Shown here in pieces: positions 1 through 7,475 of a stretch of DNA of 64,000 nt. Source of the DNA: a bacterium (GTDB lineage Bacteria > Bacillota > Bacilli > Lactobacillales > Streptococcaceae). The position numbers and the translations under genes are program-made. The stretch spans positions 1-64,000 of the forward strand of contig CAJNDO010000009.1 of NCBI GenBank assembly GCA_905221545.1. The letters run 5' to 3'. The notes under the pieces are model-generated. The model searched no databases and was not told the DNA's origin. It saw nothing but the letters and a program-made list of their open reading frames with translations. Each line of letters starts with the position of its first letter. Within the stretch, counting starts at the first letter, position 1.

Positions 1-28
1 ATCATCATAAGTTAATTTCATAATAAAA

Positions 29-72
29 GCACCCCAAAAGTTAGATTTTTTCTGTCTAACTTTTGGGGTGCA
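29..72. repeat. Perfect 17-bp inverted repeat, IS3/IS150-like end
   Basis: Two 17-base arms, GCACCCCAAAAGTTAGA and its exact complement, flank a 10-base T-rich loop. The right arm continues into GTGCAGTTC, so read on the minus strand it begins GAACTGCACCCC. That resembles the terminal inverted repeats of IS150-group IS3 elements (IS861-like) as I remember them. No transposase lies inside the window to its right, so it may be the right end of an element that continues leftwards, or a solo remnant. It could also act as a bidirectional terminator. Confidence 0.5.
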
Positions 73-101
73 GTTCAAAGTGACTTTGGTGCTTTAAAGT
101 T

Positions 102-255
102 AATACTCTTCGAAAATCTCTTCAAACTACGTCAGCGTCGCCTTGCCGTATGTATGTGTTACTGACTTCGTCAGTTCTATCTACAACCTCAAAACAGTGT
201 TTTGAGCAGCCTGCGGCGAGCTTTCTAGTTTGCTCTTTGATTTTCATTGAGTATA
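102..255 (+). repeat. BOX element (A-B-C)
   Basis: The stretch begins ATACTCTTCGAAAATCTC, continues through the CGTCAGCGTCGCCTT core and an internal stem around CTGACTTCGTCAG, and ends TTTGATTTTCATTGAGTAT. This is the boxA-boxB-boxC arrangement of the pneumococcal BOX repeat, with one boxB. It lies downstream of the rgg-family gene and reads toward its 3' end. BOX elements are non-autonomous repeats that occur in many copies in S. pneumoniae and its close relatives. Confidence 0.9.
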
Positions 256-286
256 AAAACATGTTACTCTGTATGGATGTTGATGG

Positions 287-1213
287 CTATTCTTCATCTT
301 CCGTAGGGAATGGAATACCCGTTTTATTTAGTCGTTGAACCTCTTGGATAAATGCATTTTTCCAAGAATACATATATGGTAGTGGGGAAAAGTCGTTCTG
401 GGCATCAATGTAATGAAGAAGACTATTAGCTCGTTCAATAGCCTTAGGGTTGTTTTGTCGAAGTAGATTGTATACTTTATACATGTTCAAAAAAAATAGG
501 GGATGCATTGCAATGGTAGCGTAGGCTTCTTGAGTTAGTATTAGTTTTAACTTATAGATGAGTTTTTCAGCTTTATCGTAGTAGCCATAGCGAGAGTAAG
601 TCCTAACCAAATTAAGACCACAGTGAATATGTATGTGAGTAAAATCTACAATTCTATATTGAACCTCATCTAATTCTTTAACGATTAGATTTTCGAGGTA
701 TTCAAGGAATTGTACTTCAAAAAATTGACCTTCAAAATCAAGGAGAACATTAACAATAACAAAATCACGAATATAAAGTGTATCTATACTTAAGATATAG
801 TCAATCAAGTAATGAATAGCTTCTAGTTCATCAAGGGTGACTTCATCCAATCTCCTTGAATGTTTGCTAATGTATAATTTTAGTGTGTAATATTCTATGA
901 CACTTGTCCACTCACTTTTTTCCCCTAATAGTTGTCTGGCTTTGGTCAAATCCTTTTTACTGATTGCATTATTAAATTGTTTTACTCTTTGAGCATTCTT
1001 ATCTTGAATATTTAACACTTCTGCATAGTCTACTGACTCTAAATTAAATCTGTTCAAAATTTCAAAAAAAGTATCGACTTTGACAGTTGCTAAACCTTTT
1101 TCAAAACGACTGAGGTTGTTGGGAGTAATGGCATCTCCAGCAGCCTCTTTAAGGCTCATATTGCGATCTTGACGGAGTTTATAAATGATTTCTCCATAGT
1201 GATTTGATTCCAT
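287..1213 (-). CDS. Rgg/GadR/MutR-family transcriptional regulator
   Basis: The 308-residue protein has an N-terminal HTH_3 (Xre-type) domain at about residues 8-65, including NNLSRFEKG in the recognition-helix region. A long all-helical TPR-like C-terminal domain follows. This is the standard plan and length (about 280-300) of Rgg/MutR regulators, which sense short peptides or act as stand-alone regulators. The ATG at 1211-1213 is preceded by a GGAGAAC Shine-Dalgarno on the minus strand. The gene is divergent from the LPXTG operon starting at 1405, and the shared 191-bp region carries two palindromes, so local control of that operon is likely. I found no obvious SHP-type peptide ORF beside it, so the signal, if any, is unknown. 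The family call is firm; the target is inferred. Confidence 0.88.
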   Translation of the reverse strand: MESNHYGEIIYKLRQDRNMSLKEAAGDAITPNNLSRFEKGLATVKVDTFFEILNRFNLESVDYAEVLNIQDKNAQRVKQFNNAISKKDLTKARQLLGEKSEWTSVIEYYTLKLYISKHSRRLDEVTLDELEAIHYLIDYILSIDTLYIRDFVIVNVLLDFEGQFFEVQFLEYLENLIVKELDEVQYRIVDFTHIHIHCGLNLVRTYSRYGYYDKAEKLIYKLKLILTQEAYATIAMHPLFFLNMYKVYNLLRQNNPKAIERANSLLHYIDAQNDFSPLPYMYSWKNAFIQEVQRLNKTGIPFPTEDEE

Positions 1214-1272
1214 AATGTTCTCCTTGAGCTTTATTGGTTTTATTATAACTTAAATTTCTCCATTTTTGAAAA

Positions 1273-1345
1273 AACTACTGTTTTTAGTAGATTTTTTTGG
1301 AAAAGTCGGGGAGGGGGATAAATTTCTACTGTTTTCAGTAGAAAT
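1273..1345. promoter_or_regulatory. Twin palindromic operator candidates between rgg and the surface operon
   Basis: The first site, at 1275-1290, has arms CTACT and AGTAG around GTTTTT, with A/T flanks extending the symmetry. The second, at 1322-1345, is a perfect 10-base arm (ATTTCTACTG) palindrome with a TTTT centre. Both share the CTACTGTTTT.AGTAG core, and their centres are 51 bp apart, close to five helical turns. The second ends about 25 bp upstream of the TATAAT box. This is a typical activator position, where an Rgg dimer could help RNA polymerase. Confidence 0.6.
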
Positions 1346-1367
1346 ATCCAAAAAGGAGATTATTTAC

Positions 1368-1375
1368 TGTATAAT
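1368..1375 (+). promoter_or_regulatory. -10 element of the surface operon promoter
   Basis: TGTATAAT contains a consensus TATAAT at 1370-1375, about 30 bp before the ATG at 1405. No good -35 hexamer lies 17 bp upstream (around 1347-1352). A strong -10 without a -35, directly downstream of a palindrome, suggests activator dependence. The ribosome-binding site AAAGGAG is at 1392-1398. Confidence 0.6.
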
Positions 1376-1404
1376 CAAGTCAATTAAAAGTAAAGGAGAT
1401 AAGG

Positions 1405-4356
1405 ATGAAAAAGTCCCTAATTATAACAACTGCTACAGTGGCTGGTTTGGGAGTCACTGCAACTACCCCAACAGTTTTCGCTACTGAAGCGCCAACGGGA
1501 AACACAGTAACTACTGCAGTCAACGATAAGGTCACAGACAAAGACCTGTCTGACGCTGAAAAACGCGCTGTAGATTCCTCTAAAGATGCTGAACAAAAAG
1601 CAAAAGATGCGGGTCAAGCCAAAGACGAGCTTGACAAGGCACAAAAAGACAAATCCGCTAAGAAAGCTGAAAAAGAAGCCATTGAAAAAGACCTTAAAAA
1701 GGCAGAAAGCGCTACACCTGAAAAAATCAAAGATGAAACAGATGATGTAGATGCGAAAGAAAAGGCTAAAGCTGACAAAGACGTAGATGCCAAAGATAAG
1801 GCAACCCAAGTCGACCAAAAGTCTGACGAGGCCAAACGTGCTCATGATGAACTTGACAAGGCTCGTACCGGGGTTGAAAAGGCTGACAAAGAGGTGAAAG
1901 ACGCAACGGACGACTTTGACCCAGCCGCTAAAGAAAAGGCGCAACAAGAAAAAGACGACGCGGATAAAGATGTGCGTATCAAAGACCACGCTAAACGCGA
2001 TGCGGAAACAGAGCTAGAAAAAGCAAAAGAAGACGACAAAACGCGTGAAGCTAAGAAAGTTCAAGAACGCAAAAACAAAGCCGATAAAGAAGCTGATAAA
2101 ACAGCAAAAGAAGGCGATGTCAAAGATGCAAAACAAGCCATCAAAGACGCGGAAGAAAAGCTGAAAACCGCTCAATATCCAAAAGAGGTCGTCCTGACTC
2201 CAGAATGGCGAGACAAAGCGAAAGAGTTGATTCACAAATACAAAGAACCATATCCAGAGCCATACCCAGATATGACAGGTATGGACCTAGACCAAATCAA
2301 CAAAGCTGACGAAGCTTGGAGCGCTCGTCGCAACGTTTGGTTGGACCAGCAACAAAAAGAAATACGAAGATTAGAAAAAGAGTTAGTTGAATTAGACCGT
2401 GAAACAGATGAAAAATGGATGGAAAAAATTCAAAATATCACCACTAAGGGACTTCAAGATGAAGAAACAGACGTCAAATATGACCCCAATAACCTTCCTC
2501 AAGATGTCGTAGATGAATTGAATGACCGATTTATTACTCTTCTCAACAATCTTCGTAAACAATTAGACTTGCCAGAGGCAAAAATCAATACAAATAATAA
2601 AGATTTTGCCAAAGAAGTCGCAAAAGTTTACAAAGACAATGACTATCAAGGCGAAGGCCATTTTGGGCGTGGAATTAATGATGTTGCTCGCAAACGAGGG
2701 TTGAAAGTGTCTGAAAATCCTGGTGTTGAAACTCATTCTCAATATTATGAAAATCTCATGAGTCTCCCTAAGAGCACAGACAAAATGACTAGACAAGAAC
2801 TTATTGCAAGTTTGACAGAAACGTTTATGTCGTTCTTTGCGGAAGGGTACTCAACGGGTAGTTATGGTCACTTCTATAGTCTCTTAACCTCCGATAATTT
2901 GGGATTAAACACCTCTCTTATCAAAGGTGGGCAACTTTTAGTTGACTATGGCGACCCAGATTTGACACACATCTTCCGCATTCACGTTTTAAATGTTGAA
3001 GATAAAATTCTAATCGACAACACTGATTCAACAGCGCAAAAAGCTAAGTTTGATGAACTCTATGGGCCAAACTCGAAAGCCAATCTTCCAACCCCAACGG
3101 TGAAAGACAAACAAGAAGTTGAAGCGGAATTGGAAAAAGCCAAAGCTGATAAGAAGACAGCTGAAGACAACTTGGAACACGTGAAAACAGAGCTTCAAGA
3201 AATTGAGAAACGCATTGCCGACTTGGAAAACGAAGTGTCTGAAACACCAACCAAAGAAGCAAAACGCACCGAAGCTGTCAAAGAGCTTGAAAAAGCGAAA
3301 GAAAAAGCAGAAGATGCCAAACGTAAGTTGGAACGTGCAACTCTTGACGACAACGCCAAATCATTGCGTCTAGAAAAAGCTCGCAAGGCAAAAGCCGAAG
3401 CTGATAAAGAATTGGCTAAGAAATTGGCGGAAAGTCAACAAAAAGATAAAGACTTGGAAAATGCGAAGATTGAGCGATTGAAAGCGGACAAAGAGTTGAA
3501 AGACGCAGAAGACGCACTACAAAAAGCAAAAGACAAGTTGGCAGAAACCCTTCGTTTGAGCCAAGAAAAAGGCAAATTGGAAGCAGAATTGCAAGCTAAA
3601 TCAAAAGAGTTGGATGAAGTCTGCAAACACGTAGACGACTTGAAACGCGACGTGAAGCAAAAAGAAGACGAAGCCGAGAAAGCGAGAAAAGTCAAAGACG
3701 AAGCGGAACGAGAGTATCAAAAACTACTTCTTCGTAAGACAATCGACGACGCTATCATTCCAGAGCAACCAGAATTCAAAGGTGGCGTGAACGGTGAAGG
3801 TCTAATCCAACCAGAACTACCAGAGTTCCCACTAGATAAATTGCCTAAGGATGATGAGCCTAAGGATGATGAGCCTAAGGATGATGAGCCTAAGGATGAT
3901 GAACCAGGCAAAGAACCAGGCAAAGAACCAGGTAAAGAACCGGGCAAAGAACCAGGTAAAGAGCCAGGCCAAGAACCGGGTAAAGAGCCGGGCAAAGAAC
4001 CAGGTAAAGAGCCGGGCAAAGAACCAGGTAAAGAGCCAGGCCAAGAACCGGGTAAAGAACCGGGCAAAGAACCAGGCCAAGAACCGGGTAAAGAACCGGG
4101 TAAAGAACCAGGTGAAGAACCAGGTAAAGAGCCGGGCAAAGAACCAGGCCAAGAGCCAGGTCAGGCTGGTAACCAAGATGTGAAATCTGTGGGACAAGCA
4201 CCAAGCTATCAAGCGCCAGCAGTTTTATCTCCAGCCCAAGAAGAAGCTGGACAAAAAGCATTGCCAAATACTGGCAGTCAAATCAGCCTCCTAGCTTTAT
4301 TAGGATATGGCTTATTGGCAGGGTTGGGCATTGTTTTAAAGAAAAAAGAGGGATAA
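1405..4356 (+). CDS. LPXTG-anchored coiled-coil surface protein with SEC10/PgrA-like core
   Basis: This 983-residue sortase substrate has a signal peptide at 1-27 (MKKSLIITTATVAGLGVT..., cleavage near VFA). It has two Lys/Glu/Asp/Ala-rich coiled-coil blocks at about 40-340 and 570-800. Between them, at about 370-560, is a globular region with NNLRKQLDLP, GEGHFGRGIND and GSYGHFYSLL, resembling the SEC10/PgrA surface-exclusion family. A proline-rich wall-spanning stretch of DEPKD and PGKE repeats occupies about 812-925. The C-terminal sorting signal is LPNTG, a hydrophobic segment, then KKKEG. The plan is PspA-like, but the anchor is sortase, not choline. The function is unknown; adhesion or immune evasion is possible. 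It is the first gene of the probable four-gene operon and starts at the ATG with AAAGGAG in front. Confidence 0.85.
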   Translation: MKKSLIITTATVAGLGVTATTPTVFATEAPTGNTVTTAVNDKVTDKDLSDAEKRAVDSSKDAEQKAKDAGQAKDELDKAQKDKSAKKAEKEAIEKDLKKAESATPEKIKDETDDVDAKEKAKADKDVDAKDKATQVDQKSDEAKRAHDELDKARTGVEKADKEVKDATDDFDPAAKEKAQQEKDDADKDVRIKDHAKRDAETELEKAKEDDKTREAKKVQERKNKADKEADKTAKEGDVKDAKQAIKDAEEKLKTAQYPKEVVLTPEWRDKAKELIHKYKEPYPEPYPDMTGMDLDQINKADEAWSARRNVWLDQQQKEIRRLEKELVELDRETDEKWMEKIQNITTKGLQDEETDVKYDPNNLPQDVVDELNDRFITLLNNLRKQLDLPEAKINTNNKDFAKEVAKVYKDNDYQGEGHFGRGINDVARKRGLKVSENPGVETHSQYYENLMSLPKSTDKMTRQELIASLTETFMSFFAEGYSTGSYGHFYSLLTSDNLGLNTSLIKGGQLLVDYGDPDLTHIFRIHVLNVEDKILIDNTDSTAQKAKFDELYGPNSKANLPTPTVKDKQEVEAELEKAKADKKTAEDNLEHVKTELQEIEKRIADLENEVSETPTKEAKRTEAVKELEKAKEKAEDAKRKLERATLDDNAKSLRLEKARKAKAEADKELAKKLAESQQKDKDLENAKIERLKADKELKDAEDALQKAKDKLAETLRLSQEKGKLEAELQAKSKELDEVCKHVDDLKRDVKQKEDEAEKARKVKDEAEREYQKLLLRKTIDDAIIPEQPEFKGGVNGEGLIQPELPEFPLDKLPKDDEPKDDEPKDDEPKDDEPGKEPGKEPGKEPGKEPGKEPGQEPGKEPGKEPGKEPGKEPGKEPGQEPGKEPGKEPGQEPGKEPGKEPGEEPGKEPGKEPGQEPGQAGNQDVKSVGQAPSYQAPAVLSPAQEEAGQKALPNTGSQISLLALLGYGLLAGLGIVLKKKEG
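3844..4163 (+). repeat. In-frame tandem repeats (DEPKD x4, then PGxE x21)
   Basis: A 15-bp unit (CCTAAGGATGATGAG) is repeated four times from 3844. It is followed by about 21 copies of a 12-bp unit encoding PGKE, PGQE or PGEE up to about 4160. Synonymous variation (CCAGGC, CCAGGT, CCGGGC, CCGGGT) shows higher-order blocks. All units are multiples of three, so slippage changes the length of the wall-spanning stalk without shifting frame. Confidence 0.95.
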
Positions 4357-4359
4357 AAA

Positions 4360-4716
4360 TTGAAAAAGAAACTAGCATTTGTATTATCGTTAGTGACTAG
4401 CTTATTGCTTCTTGCAGCCTGCTCATCAGCAGATGGAACCTATGTCTATCAAGGTAGCATGCCATTTATGGAAGAAGCAACTGTGACTATCCAAATCAAG
4501 GGTGACAAGGGACAAGTTCATACCAAAGGAAAAACGATTGGTATCCTAACAGAAGGCAAGCCAACGGAGCAGACAGACGAGATGAAGGTCAATCAGAAAG
4601 AAAAGACTCTTGAATTGTCTTCACTAAAACTAGGTTATGAAATCAAAGGTGGAGAGTTGACCATTACTTCAGATCCTTCTGGTGTACTAGCTGGTAAATC
4701 TTTTAAAAAGAAATAA
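4360..4716 (+). CDS. Small lipoprotein, unknown function
   Basis: This is a 118-residue protein. A lipoprotein signal peptide (MKKKLAFVLSLVTSLLLLAAC) places the lipobox LLAAC at residues 17-21, so the mature protein is probably a lipid-anchored domain of about 98 residues on the outer membrane face. The mature part is predicted mostly beta (alternating VTIQIKG, KTLELSS, LTITSD). I do not recognise a named family. The start is TTG at 4360, only 3 bases after the stop of the LPXTG gene; its Shine-Dalgarno (AGAGGG) lies in the end of that gene, implying coupling. It sits between the sortase-anchored protein and a second, larger lipoprotein. No catalytic motif is visible, so a binding or chaperone role is only a guess. 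Confidence 0.75.
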   Translation: MKKKLAFVLSLVTSLLLLAACSSADGTYVYQGSMPFMEEATVTIQIKGDKGQVHTKGKTIGILTEGKPTEQTDEMKVNQKEKTLELSSLKLGYEIKGGELTITSDPSGVLAGKSFKKK

Positions 4717-4727
4717 AGGGAGGGACT

Positions 4728-5819
4728 ATGTCCAAGAAAGGCATCTTTAGTAGCTTGTTAGTGGCTAGCTCAGTGCTTTTATTAGCAGCCTGTGGGCAGC
4801 AAGCTAGCCAGACAAGCGAAGCTGAGTCGGCTGACGCCACAGTTCAAACCAATGCTTCAGACGCCAAAAAAGCTGAACAAGCCAAGATTGATTACCAGAT
4901 TGTCTATCAGAATATCTTAGACTCCTATAGAGAGCGAGTTAAGACAGCACAAAAACAACAAATGCCACAGAATTCGACAGGTGACAAAGAAGAGTCTTAT
5001 ATCGATTCCATTTTGTTTGATTACCAAGGGAAAGACATCAGCTATACTTTCTACGACATCAATAAGGATGGCAAGAAAGAATTGCTGATTAAGCAAGATA
5101 AGGTCTTGCTTGGGATTTACTATCTGACAGATCAGGGAGCCCAGCTAGTCAAGGCTGGTGGGGTTGCTGGTAAAGGTGGTTCACGTCAAATCTTGATTCC
5201 TTATGAAAATGGCGCCATCTCTTACTTGATTTTCAGCGCTTCTAGACCGGAGGCCATTGCTAAAACTTATCTCTTTGCAGATGGCCGTTATCAGGAAGCC
5301 AGCTCAGTCAACTATGATTTGAGAGAAACCAAGGATCCTTCAAGTTTACAAGGGTTAGATGGGATTAAAGAGGTGGACTTAGAAGGCTTGAACTGGTTGA
5401 TTTTTGATGATGCTTCAGCAAGTCGTCCTTTTATTGACCTAGAGGAGCAGGCTAAGGGCCCAGGTGCTCATTTGGCTGAGATTCATCAGAAAAACTTTAG
5501 CAGTATCAAAGGTACTTGGAAGAATAACAAGGGTGGCGAAGTCACTTTTGATGAGAATGGCTTTACAAATGGAGCGGTCTTGACTGATGCAGCACCGAAG
5601 ATTGTAAATAATATGGCTCAATTTGGTATGACTTCAAGTAGTGGTGTAGGTGGCGCATCTGTTACCCTTATTCCACAAGGAGTTGTGCATCCAGACTTTA
5701 ATGCAGGCGATGCAACTTATACAGATGCGTCTGACAGTAGCAAGGATCGGTTGTTGATTGCCCAATATGCAGGTGCATTATCCGATCCAAACGAATTTTA
5801 TTATAAGGTTAGTGAGTAA
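4728..5819 (+). CDS. Lipoprotein with EF-hand-like loop and DUF6287-like C-terminus
   Basis: The 363-residue protein has a lipoprotein signal (lipobox LLAAC at about residues 18-22, mature start CGQQ). A low-complexity linker rich in Ala, Ser, Thr and Gln follows. A middle domain contains DINKDGKKELLI, a calcium-binding-style Dx(N)xDG loop seen in VCBS/FG-GAP-like repeats, and a C-terminal domain begins near SSIKGTWKNNKGGEVTF. That last domain resembles the streptococcal DUF6287 family as I recall it, an unverified assignment. The ATG at 4728 has GGGAGGG eight bases upstream, and the gene lies 11 bp after the small lipoprotein gene. It is probably co-transcribed with its neighbours. A surface-exposed binding role is plausible but not shown. 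Confidence 0.75.
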   Translation: MSKKGIFSSLLVASSVLLLAACGQQASQTSEAESADATVQTNASDAKKAEQAKIDYQIVYQNILDSYRERVKTAQKQQMPQNSTGDKEESYIDSILFDYQGKDISYTFYDINKDGKKELLIKQDKVLLGIYYLTDQGAQLVKAGGVAGKGGSRQILIPYENGAISYLIFSASRPEAIAKTYLFADGRYQEASSVNYDLRETKDPSSLQGLDGIKEVDLEGLNWLIFDDASASRPFIDLEEQAKGPGAHLAEIHQKNFSSIKGTWKNNKGGEVTFDENGFTNGAVLTDAAPKIVNNMAQFGMTSSSGVGGASVTLIPQGVVHPDFNAGDATYTDASDSSKDRLLIAQYAGALSDPNEFYYKVSE

Positions 5820-5836
5820 AAAAGGAGAAATAAAAT

Positions 5837-6760
5837 ATGAAATTAAAACACGTATTGACAGGAACAGTGATGGGGTTGAGCCTCGTGATGGCAGGGGTAT
5901 GGAACTCTGTAGGAGCTAAGAATCTTTCAGATCATTTTGAAAGAGCTACAGTTCGTCCTGATGATGGTAATGATATAAATTTTTCAGGTTACACAACTCT
6001 AGTAGATATTGATACAAAAGAAGAGTTAAAGTATTTGGGGCGTGGAAGAGGTCCTGCAGAGACAATTGAAGGATATACTTATGTGAATAGTGTAAAAATT
6101 GATTCTCCATTAGGAGATAACTTGTTCCACCAATACAAGAAGAATGAATCTAGTCCCAAATATAACCTACCAAATGTTGATACAGTATCAATTCCAAAAT
6201 ATCCATTACCAGCTAAAGAACCTATAGGACCAGAAAACGAGTCTAAAAAGAATTATGTAATCCCAGATCCAGGTTTTACATCAGGAGATCCTTTGAACAG
6301 AAATTCAAAAAAATCTGTAGAAACTCCAAAAGCTAAACAAGTAGGTTGGGTTTTAGAAAACGGTAAATGGTTCTACTTTGACCAGTCAGGACGTAAACAA
6401 GTAGGTTGGCTCCAAGTAGGTGGTGTTTGGTATTATCTTGCTAATGATGGTCAAATGCAACTTGGCTGGCTCTACATCGGGAATGCATGGTACTACCTTA
6501 ATGGCTCAGGTGCAATGGTAACAGGATGGTTCCAAACAGGCGGTGTTTGGTATTATCTTAGTGGCTCAGGAGTCATGGTAACAGGTTGGCTTCATCAAGG
6601 GAACACTTGGTATTACCTAAACGGTTCAGGTGCTATGAATAAAGGTGGCTGGTCTCAAGTTGGAAAATCATGGTATTACTTCACAAACTCAGGAGCTCTT
6701 TTGGTAAATACTACAACACCAGATGGCTATCGCGTGAATGCTAATGGTGAGTGGGTGTAG
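5837..6760 (+). CDS. Choline-binding surface protein
   Basis: This 307-residue protein has a signal peptide at 1-27 (ending VGA). An N-terminal unique region of about 130 residues (DDGNDINFSGYTTLVDIDTKEE, then Pro-rich segments) has no recognisable domain. Six tandem choline-binding repeats at about 165-285 follow the pattern GW(4)W/FYF/YL(2)DGSG. They should attach the protein non-covalently to phosphocholine of teichoic acids. The length and plan are close to small Cbp proteins of the CbpC/CbpF/CbpJ kind, but I cannot assign one. The ATG has AAAGGAG nine bases upstream. The gene is 17 bp after the lipoprotein gene with no terminator between, so it is probably the last gene of the Rgg-linked operon. 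Its coupling to choline restricts the locus to the pneumococcus group. Confidence 0.88.
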   Translation: MKLKHVLTGTVMGLSLVMAGVWNSVGAKNLSDHFERATVRPDDGNDINFSGYTTLVDIDTKEELKYLGRGRGPAETIEGYTYVNSVKIDSPLGDNLFHQYKKNESSPKYNLPNVDTVSIPKYPLPAKEPIGPENESKKNYVIPDPGFTSGDPLNRNSKKSVETPKAKQVGWVLENGKWFYFDQSGRKQVGWLQVGGVWYYLANDGQMQLGWLYIGNAWYYLNGSGAMVTGWFQTGGVWYYLSGSGVMVTGWLHQGNTWYYLNGSGAMNKGGWSQVGKSWYYFTNSGALLVNTTTPDGYRVNANGEWV

Positions 6761-7064
6761 GAGTGACAGAGCTATAGTCATACTTGATAGATAAAATATA
6801 TTTTAGATATATCGTATTTAAGGTCCATTTGCTAGTATTAGCAATGCAAGAAAGAGTTCAATATCAATATTCTATGATGAATAATTTGGAAATATAAATT
6901 GTTAAAAATATACCTTCACAACAAAGTGACAAGCATCTCCAAGAGGGGGTGCTTGTTTGTTCATTTGATGTTTATGCAAGCTGATATGCTCAATTTTTCT
7001 TTGGTTTGACAGTCTATTGAAATAAGACTATAATCAAGCTGTATCAGTTTTCGAGGAGGTTTGG
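6761..7064. other. 304-bp intergenic region after the surface operon
   Basis: This A/T-rich stretch has no convincing ORF. It has a small hairpin, TTGCTA-GTAT-TAGCAA, at 6829-6844 without a T-tract, a terminator at 6929-6960, and the RBS GAGGAGG before the acetyltransferase ATG at 7065. A -10-like TATAAT lies at 7029-7034 just after GACTA. Confidence 0.6.
6929..6962 (+). terminator. Probable terminator of the surface operon
   Basis: The arm ACAAGCATCTCC pairs with GGGGGTGCTTGT across the loop AAGA, with one G:T pair, and is followed by TTGTTCATTT. It lies about 170 bp after the choline-binding protein gene. Confidence 0.7.
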
Positions 7065-7475
7065 ATGCACTTTAGATTGGAAAATAAGGAATCCCAGAAG
7101 GCGCAAGAAATTGGGAATTTGATTCGTGCTTATAACCGTTCCAAAAGAGAAGAGGATGAAAGTGAGCCATTGAATCTTTATGTTGAAGATGAAAAAGGCA
7201 ATCTTCTGGCGGGCTTGGTAGCTGAGACTTTTGGAAATTGGCTAGAAATCGAGTATTTGTTTGTGAAAGAGGAACTGAGAGGGCAAGGAATTGGTTCAAA
7301 ACTATTGCAACAGGCAGAAAGTGAAGCTAAGAATCGAAACTGTCGTTTTGCCTTTGTCAATACTTACCAGTTTCAGGCACCTAATTTTTATCAGAAACAT
7401 GGATACAAGGAAGTTTTTAGGTTACAAGACTATCCTTACACAGGGAAAAGATTTTACTATCAAAAGGATTTGTAA
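7065..7475 (+). CDS. GNAT-family N-acetyltransferase
   Basis: This 136-residue single-domain GNAT has the acetyl-CoA binding motif A as LFVKEELRGQGIGSKLLQ (about residues 66-83, R/QxxGxG/A core RGQGIG). A typical end, APNFYQKHGYKE, is near residue 110. The substrate is unknown; such short GNATs modify small molecules or protein N-termini. The ATG at 7065 follows GAGGAGG by seven bases. The gene stands alone, with the surface-operon terminator upstream and a 440-bp gap downstream. There is no sign of linkage to either neighbour. The family call is strong and the function cannot be given. Confidence 0.85.
   Translation: MHFRLENKESQKAQEIGNLIRAYNRSKREEDESEPLNLYVEDEKGNLLAGLVAETFGNWLEIEYLFVKEELRGQGIGSKLLQQAESEAKNRNCRFAFVNTYQFQAPNFYQKHGYKEVFRLQDYPYTGKRFYYQKDL

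Noticed and set aside
1213..1404. SHP-type peptide gene beside rgg
   Set aside because: No short ORF with an RBS and hydrophobic C-terminus was found in the intergenic region or directly downstream of rgg.
1417..2235. Long minus-strand ORFs antisense to the first coiled-coil block
   Set aside because: Phe/Ser/Leu-rich translations are the expected complement of Lys/Glu/Ala codons; no start signal.
3717..4267. Several long ORFs on the minus strand and other plus frames across the PGKE repeats
   Set aside because: They are shadows of repetitive codons in the LPXTG gene; they have no RBS or family motif.
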